Source: Flavobacteriales bacterium
GTDB lineage: Bacteria > Bacteroidota > Bacteroidia > Flavobacteriales_D > Crocinitomicaceae
Assembly: GCA_947462695.1 (NCBI GenBank)
Contig: CANHQC010000040.1
Span: forward strand, 1-10,857
Direction: 5' to 3'
Length of the DNA: 10,857 nucleotides
Under the pieces are notes generated by a model that saw nothing but the letters and a program-made list of their open reading frames with translations, made no database searches and was not told the DNA's origin. Every line of letters starts with the position of its first letter. Positions within the stretch are counted from its first letter, which is position 1. A program made the position numbers and the translations under genes. Below, one piece after another: positions 7,655 through 10,857 of the stretch.

Positions 7655-8178
7655 ACCAGTTCTGTCAATCCTTTTAACTGCTTTTTAATTTTATTTCGTG
7701 CCCTGAAAAGATATACTTTGACTTGCGAAGGACTTAATTCCAAGATTCCACCAATCTCATCGTAAGAATAGCCTTCTATATCTCTTAGAAGAATTATACT
7801 CTTTTGAATTGGAGGTAGAATACTCACCGCGCGATCAACAACTTGATTTGATTCAAAAAAATGAGCATTCTTTTGAACAGTTTCGCTGAACCATTCATTT
7901 GGACTCTCAATTTTTCGATTCTTGCGATTAATGTGGTTGATCATCGCATGGTGCGCACATGTGAACATCCAAGCCTTCGCTTTGTCAACACCTACTTTTT
8001 TACGGTTCACCCATAACTTTTCAAAAACATCTTGTACAATATCTTGAGCATCCTCTTGATTACGAAGAAACTTCAGCGCAAATCCATACAGATTTCCGCT
8101 AAATTGATCCACAACGCTATTGTACTCTTTCCTCTTCAATGCTTTCGATAAGTAGCAGTTAAAACAATCGACTAACAC
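7651..8178 (-). CDS. ECF-type RNA polymerase sigma factor
   Basis: This 175-residue extracytoplasmic-function sigma factor directs RNA polymerase to a small regulon. Region 2 spans about 19-85 (DQFSGNLYGFALKFLRNQEDAQDIVQDVFEKLW, then AWMFTCAHHAMINHINRKNRK). Region 4 spans about 116-168 (LPPIQKSIILLRDIEGYSYDEIGGILELSPSQVKVYLFRARNKIKK), with its helix-turn-helix near 136-160. There is no C-terminal extension. The start is uncertain: the frame opens after a TAA at 8185-8187, and the first usable codon is GTG at 8176-8178. A TTG at residue 14 is an alternative. The GTG start keeps a CxxC pair (C5, C8). The stop overlaps the start of the anti-sigma-like gene by 4 nt, the usual arrangement of a sigma factor and its antagonist. 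It is probably autoregulated, though that is inference. Confidence 0.93.
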   Translation of the reverse strand: MLVDCFNCYLSKALKRKEYNSVVDQFSGNLYGFALKFLRNQEDAQDIVQDVFEKLWVNRKKVGVDKAKAWMFTCAHHAMINHINRKNRKIESPNEWFSETVQKNAHFFESNQVVDRAVSILPPIQKSIILLRDIEGYSYDEIGGILELSPSQVKVYLFRARNKIKKQLKGLTELV

Positions 8179-8221
8179 TAAAAGTTACACCTGTAAACTT
8201 TGAAAATTATTAGACAGGAGC

Positions 8222-8251
8222 TAAAAATACCAATCGTTTTTCATTCAAAAA
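8222..8251 (-). promoter_or_regulatory. Weak candidate promoter of the sigma/anti-sigma/PorP operon
   Basis: On the minus strand TTTTTG (8246-8251) is followed after 16 nt by TATTTTTA (8222-8229), which differs from TAnnTTTG at the last base. This would leave a leader of about 35-40 nt before the GTG start. The leader contains a 5-bp inverted repeat (8190-8194 with 8214-8218). An ECF-specific promoter used for autoregulation could equally lie here and I could not recognise it. Confidence 0.3.
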
Positions 8252-8348
8252 TTGCGAACGAATATTTCATAGTTTCCAGTGAACATTTTAAAGTTTTAAA
8301 AGATCATTTTTTTATACTTTCGTTTTAAACTATAACGTCTTTCTTATT

Positions 8349-10109
8349 ATGTTGGCTCAACGTCTATTCGATTTACCGCATTACCAGTTAAAAAACAGAC
8401 CTAATAATCGCATGTTTGTGACAAAAACGAATGGCGTCTGGGTACCTACATCGACAAAAGATTTTGTTGAAGAAGCATTAAACGCTTCTCGAGGCCTTAT
8501 AGCTCTAGGTGTGAAGCCTGGAGATAATGTGGCACTTGTTTCTACCAATAGAATTGAGTGGAACATCATGGACATCGCTATCCAACAAGTTGGTGCTATT
8601 GTCGTACCATTATATCCAAATATTTCAGAAAGCGATTACACGTACATTCTGAATGATGCGAAAGTCAAAACTATTTTTGTTGGAAACGAAGATTTAGCTT
8701 CGAAAATAGCGCACGTAAAACCGAACGTTGCTGCGTTAGAACATATCTTTTCTTTTGACCATTTGGATAACCATACACATTGGAAAGAACTAATGGCTCT
8801 TGGCGAGCAAATTACTCCTGAACAAGTCGAAGATCGCATGCGTGAGGTGAAAAATGAAGATTTGGCTACCATCATTTATACCTCTGGTACTACTGGAAAT
8901 CCAAAAGGTGTCATGTTATCCCATCGCAATATTTTATCCAATGTTGAGGCGTGCGAACCACCTATTCCAGCTGATCAAAATTCGCGTGTATTAACTTTTT
9001 TACCGGTATGTCACATCTATGAACGCATGCTACATTACTTGTACATGAAGATCGGATGTTCGATTCATTTTGCCGAATCAATCGATACTATTGGAGATAA
9101 TATACGGGAAATAAAACCGCATGTATTTTCTGCCGTTCCTCGATTAATAGAGAAGGTTTTTGAAAAAATCATGGCGAAAGGGGACGATTTAACAGGAATA
9201 AAACGTCAACTGTTTTTCTGGGCGGTTAAATTAGGGGAAGCCTATGATGTAAAAGGTAAAAGTCCGATGTATAAGGCTAAACTAGCTATCGCCAGAAAAC
9301 TCATATTCTCTAAATGGCAAGAAGCGCTTGGCGGAGAAATTCGTGCGATTGCGTCTGGAAGCGCAGCACTTCAACCTCGACTTGCACGTATTTTTTTAGC
9401 CGCAGGAATTCCAATTTTAGAAGGTTATGGTTTGACAGAAAGTTCACCGGTAGTATCTGTAAACTGCTTTACAAAAGGAATCCGAATTGGAAGTGTGGGT
9501 GCATTGATTGATAATGTCGAAGTTAAAATTGCCAGCGATGGAGAAATTTTAGTGAAAGGGCCCAATATTATGATGGGCTACTATAATCTTCCTGAATCAA
9601 CTGCAGAAACAATTGATGAAGACGGTTGGTTGCATACAGGTGACATTGGTGAATTTATTGAAGGAGTGTACCTTAAGATTACAGATCGAAAGAAAGAAAT
9701 CTTTAAAACATCCGGTGGTAAGTACATCGTCCCTCAGGTGATGGAAAACAAATTCAAAGAATCGCGTTTCATTGAACAAATCATGGTTATTGGAGAAGGT
9801 GAAAAATTTCCTGCTGCATTCATTGTGCCTAATTTCCTGTTTATTGCTGAGTGGGCGAAACGAAAAGGACATGATTTAGGCGATGGGTCAACTGAATCTA
9901 TGGTTTCAAATACTCATGTTATTGCCAGAATTCAAAAAGAGGTAGATGCGTATAATAGCTTGTTCGGAAACTGGGAACAACTCAAAAAAATAGCGCTTTT
10001 ATCAAGAGAATTGAGCGTAGAAGCAAATGAATTGACCCCAACACTTAAATTGAAAAGAAAGATAATCCTTGGGAAATACCAAAAAGAATACAATGAAATT
10101 TACCTCTAG
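8349..10109 (+). CDS. Long-chain fatty-acid CoA ligase (AMP-forming)
   Basis: This enzyme activates free fatty acids to acyl-CoA through an acyl-adenylate, for beta-oxidation or lipid synthesis; it is cytoplasmic or membrane-associated. The 586-residue product is full length for the FACL branch of the ANL superfamily. Motifs in order are the P-loop YTSGTTGNPKG at 177-187; GYGLTESSP at 359-367; GWLHTGDIG at 426-434, with D432 expected to bind the ribose; DRKKEIFKTSGGKYIVP from 446; and the C-terminal lysine motif TPTLKLKRK, with K567 the likely catalytic lysine. The ATG at 8349 fits the family start (RLFDLPHYQL). It diverges from the sigma operon across 170 bp and its TAG stop overlaps the recG stop (CTAG at 10106-10109). 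It could be called fadD-like, but chain-length specificity cannot be read from sequence. Confidence 0.96.
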   Translation: MLAQRLFDLPHYQLKNRPNNRMFVTKTNGVWVPTSTKDFVEEALNASRGLIALGVKPGDNVALVSTNRIEWNIMDIAIQQVGAIVVPLYPNISESDYTYILNDAKVKTIFVGNEDLASKIAHVKPNVAALEHIFSFDHLDNHTHWKELMALGEQITPEQVEDRMREVKNEDLATIIYTSGTTGNPKGVMLSHRNILSNVEACEPPIPADQNSRVLTFLPVCHIYERMLHYLYMKIGCSIHFAESIDTIGDNIREIKPHVFSAVPRLIEKVFEKIMAKGDDLTGIKRQLFFWAVKLGEAYDVKGKSPMYKAKLAIARKLIFSKWQEALGGEIRAIASGSAALQPRLARIFLAAGIPILEGYGLTESSPVVSVNCFTKGIRIGSVGALIDNVEVKIASDGEILVKGPNIMMGYYNLPESTAETIDEDGWLHTGDIGEFIEGVYLKITDRKKEIFKTSGGKYIVPQVMENKFKESRFIEQIMVIGEGEKFPAAFIVPNFLFIAEWAKRKGHDLGDGSTESMVSNTHVIARIQKEVDAYNSLFGNWEQLKKIALLSRELSVEANELTPTLKLKRKIILGKYQKEYNEIYL

Positions 10110-10857
10110 GCTATCTTACCCCAATTCGGTCTTGATTTAAGTATTTCTTCCAATACAATTCGAACCATTGCATGCTGAGGCATTGACAATTGTTCATCCT
10201 CTGCTAGTATGTTTCGTGCTTCATCACGCGCCAATATTACGAGTTGACTGTCTTTGGATAAATCCGCAATTTTTAAATTTAACAAGCCGCTTTGCTGGGT
10301 ACCCATAATATCTCCCGGTCCGCGAAGCTGCAGATCAACCTCGGCAATTTCAAATCCATCATTGGTGGACACCATTGTTTCTAGTCGCTTCAACGTATCT
10401 TTGCCTAACTCATTACCAGTCATCAATATGCAGTAGGACTGTTCCGCTCCTCTTCCAACTCTTCCCCTCAACTGGTGCAATTGAGACAATCCAAAACGCT
10501 CGGCACTTTCAATGATCATCACAGAGGCATTCGGAACGTTAACACCAACTTCAATTACAGTTGTAGCCACCATTATTTGCGTCTCACCGCGAACAAATCG
10601 CTGCATTTCAAACTCCTTGTCCTCTGGCTTCATCTGTCCATGAACAATACTTACGCGATAATCTGGAAGAGGAAATGCCCGTGAAATAGCTTCATAACCT
10701 GCCATAAGGTTATTAAAATCGAGCGTTTCAGATTCTCGAATTAACGGATAAACCACGTAGACCTGTCGACCTAAAGCAATTTGTTCCTTCATAAAACCAA
10801 ACAACCTCAAGCGATGCGATTCATACCGGTGAAATGTGCTGACTGGTTTTCGGCCAG
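10106..10857 (-). CDS. recG: ATP-dependent DNA helicase RecG (3' part, partial)
   Basis: RecG is a superfamily 2 helicase that remodels stalled replication forks and Holliday junctions. About 249 C-terminal residues are in the window; the N-terminal wedge domain and motor motifs I-III lie beyond the edge. The frame stays open to the edge (GRKPVSTFHRYESHRL upstream of the TTG at 10808-10810), so that TTG is an internal Leu codon and not a start. Visible landmarks are KEQIALGRQVYVVYPLI; motif V-like VATTVIEVGVNVPNASVMII; motif VI QLRGRVGRG at nucleotides 10448-10474; and the RecG-specific TRG region LRGPGDIMGTQQSG (10286-10327). No defect is seen. The stop codon overlaps that of the CoA ligase on the other strand. 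Confidence 0.97.
   Translation of the reverse strand, partial: GRKPVSTFHRYESHRLRLFGFMKEQIALGRQVYVVYPLIRESETLDFNNLMAGYEAISRAFPLPDYRVSIVHGQMKPEDKEFEMQRFVRGETQIMVATTVIEVGVNVPNASVMIIESAERFGLSQLHQLRGRVGRGAEQSYCILMTGNELGKDTLKRLETMVSTNDGFEIAEVDLQLRGPGDIMGTQQSGLLNLKIADLSKDSQLVILARDEARNILAEDEQLSMPQHAMVRIVLEEILKSRPNWGKIA

Noticed and set aside
8194..8202. TAAACTTTG on the plus strand as a promoter for the CoA ligase
   Set aside because: It has three bases where the TAnnTTTG consensus has two, no -33 partner, and lies about 150 nt from the ATG. TACTTTCG at 8315-8322 is closer but also has a mismatch and no TTG partner, so neither is listed.
10106..10810. RecG fragment read as a complete 234-aa gene starting at TTG 10810
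   Set aside because: The same frame stays open to the window edge and encodes RecG-like residues (GRKPV, HRYESHRL), so the gene is simply cut by the window.

Overview
The window looks like chromosomal DNA from a member of the Bacteroidota, most likely order Flavobacteriales and perhaps near Fluviicola/Crocinitomicaceae (the family placement is inference). The reasons are AT-rich sequence, PorP/SprF-family type IX secretion proteins, start codons with no recognisable Shine-Dalgarno sequence but A/T-rich leaders, and promoter boxes of the Bacteroidota type (TAnnTTTG at -7), with exact matches upstream of valS and of the amidohydrolase. Coding density is very high and no stretch over 300 bases lacks a gene. 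I see no RNA gene, insertion sequence or CRISPR array.

Layout. Positions 1-110 hold the 3' end of an unrecognised plus-strand gene. It converges with valS (minus, 118-2745), a complete valyl-tRNA synthetase. A 137-bp divergent intergenic region with promoter boxes on both strands leads to a lipoprotein amidohydrolase of the YtcJ type (plus, 2883-4508). Then come a 48-nt near-perfect palindrome and a promoter region rich in ACTGAA half-sites, followed by a small cysteine-free ArsR-like winged-helix protein (plus, 4655-4954).

The accessory core is a three-gene minus-strand operon (8178 to 4951): an ECF sigma factor, a protein that joins a short anti-sigma-like N-terminus and one membrane span to a C-terminal PorP/SprF-like barrel domain, and a separate signal-peptide-bearing PorP/SprF protein. 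The first two genes overlap by ATGA and the last two are 4 nt apart. The natural reading is a cell-envelope signalling unit built like FecI-FecR-FecA, in which the membrane anti-sigma protein itself carries a barrel domain homologous to the outer-membrane protein encoded next to it. This is the most unusual item in the window.

Beyond a 170-bp divergent region lies a complete long-chain fatty-acid CoA ligase (plus, 8349-10109). It converges, with overlapping stop codons, on the 3' part of recG (minus, 10106 to the window edge). valS, the ligase and recG are ordinary housekeeping genes that flank the signalling operon, the putative regulator and the lipoprotein enzyme.
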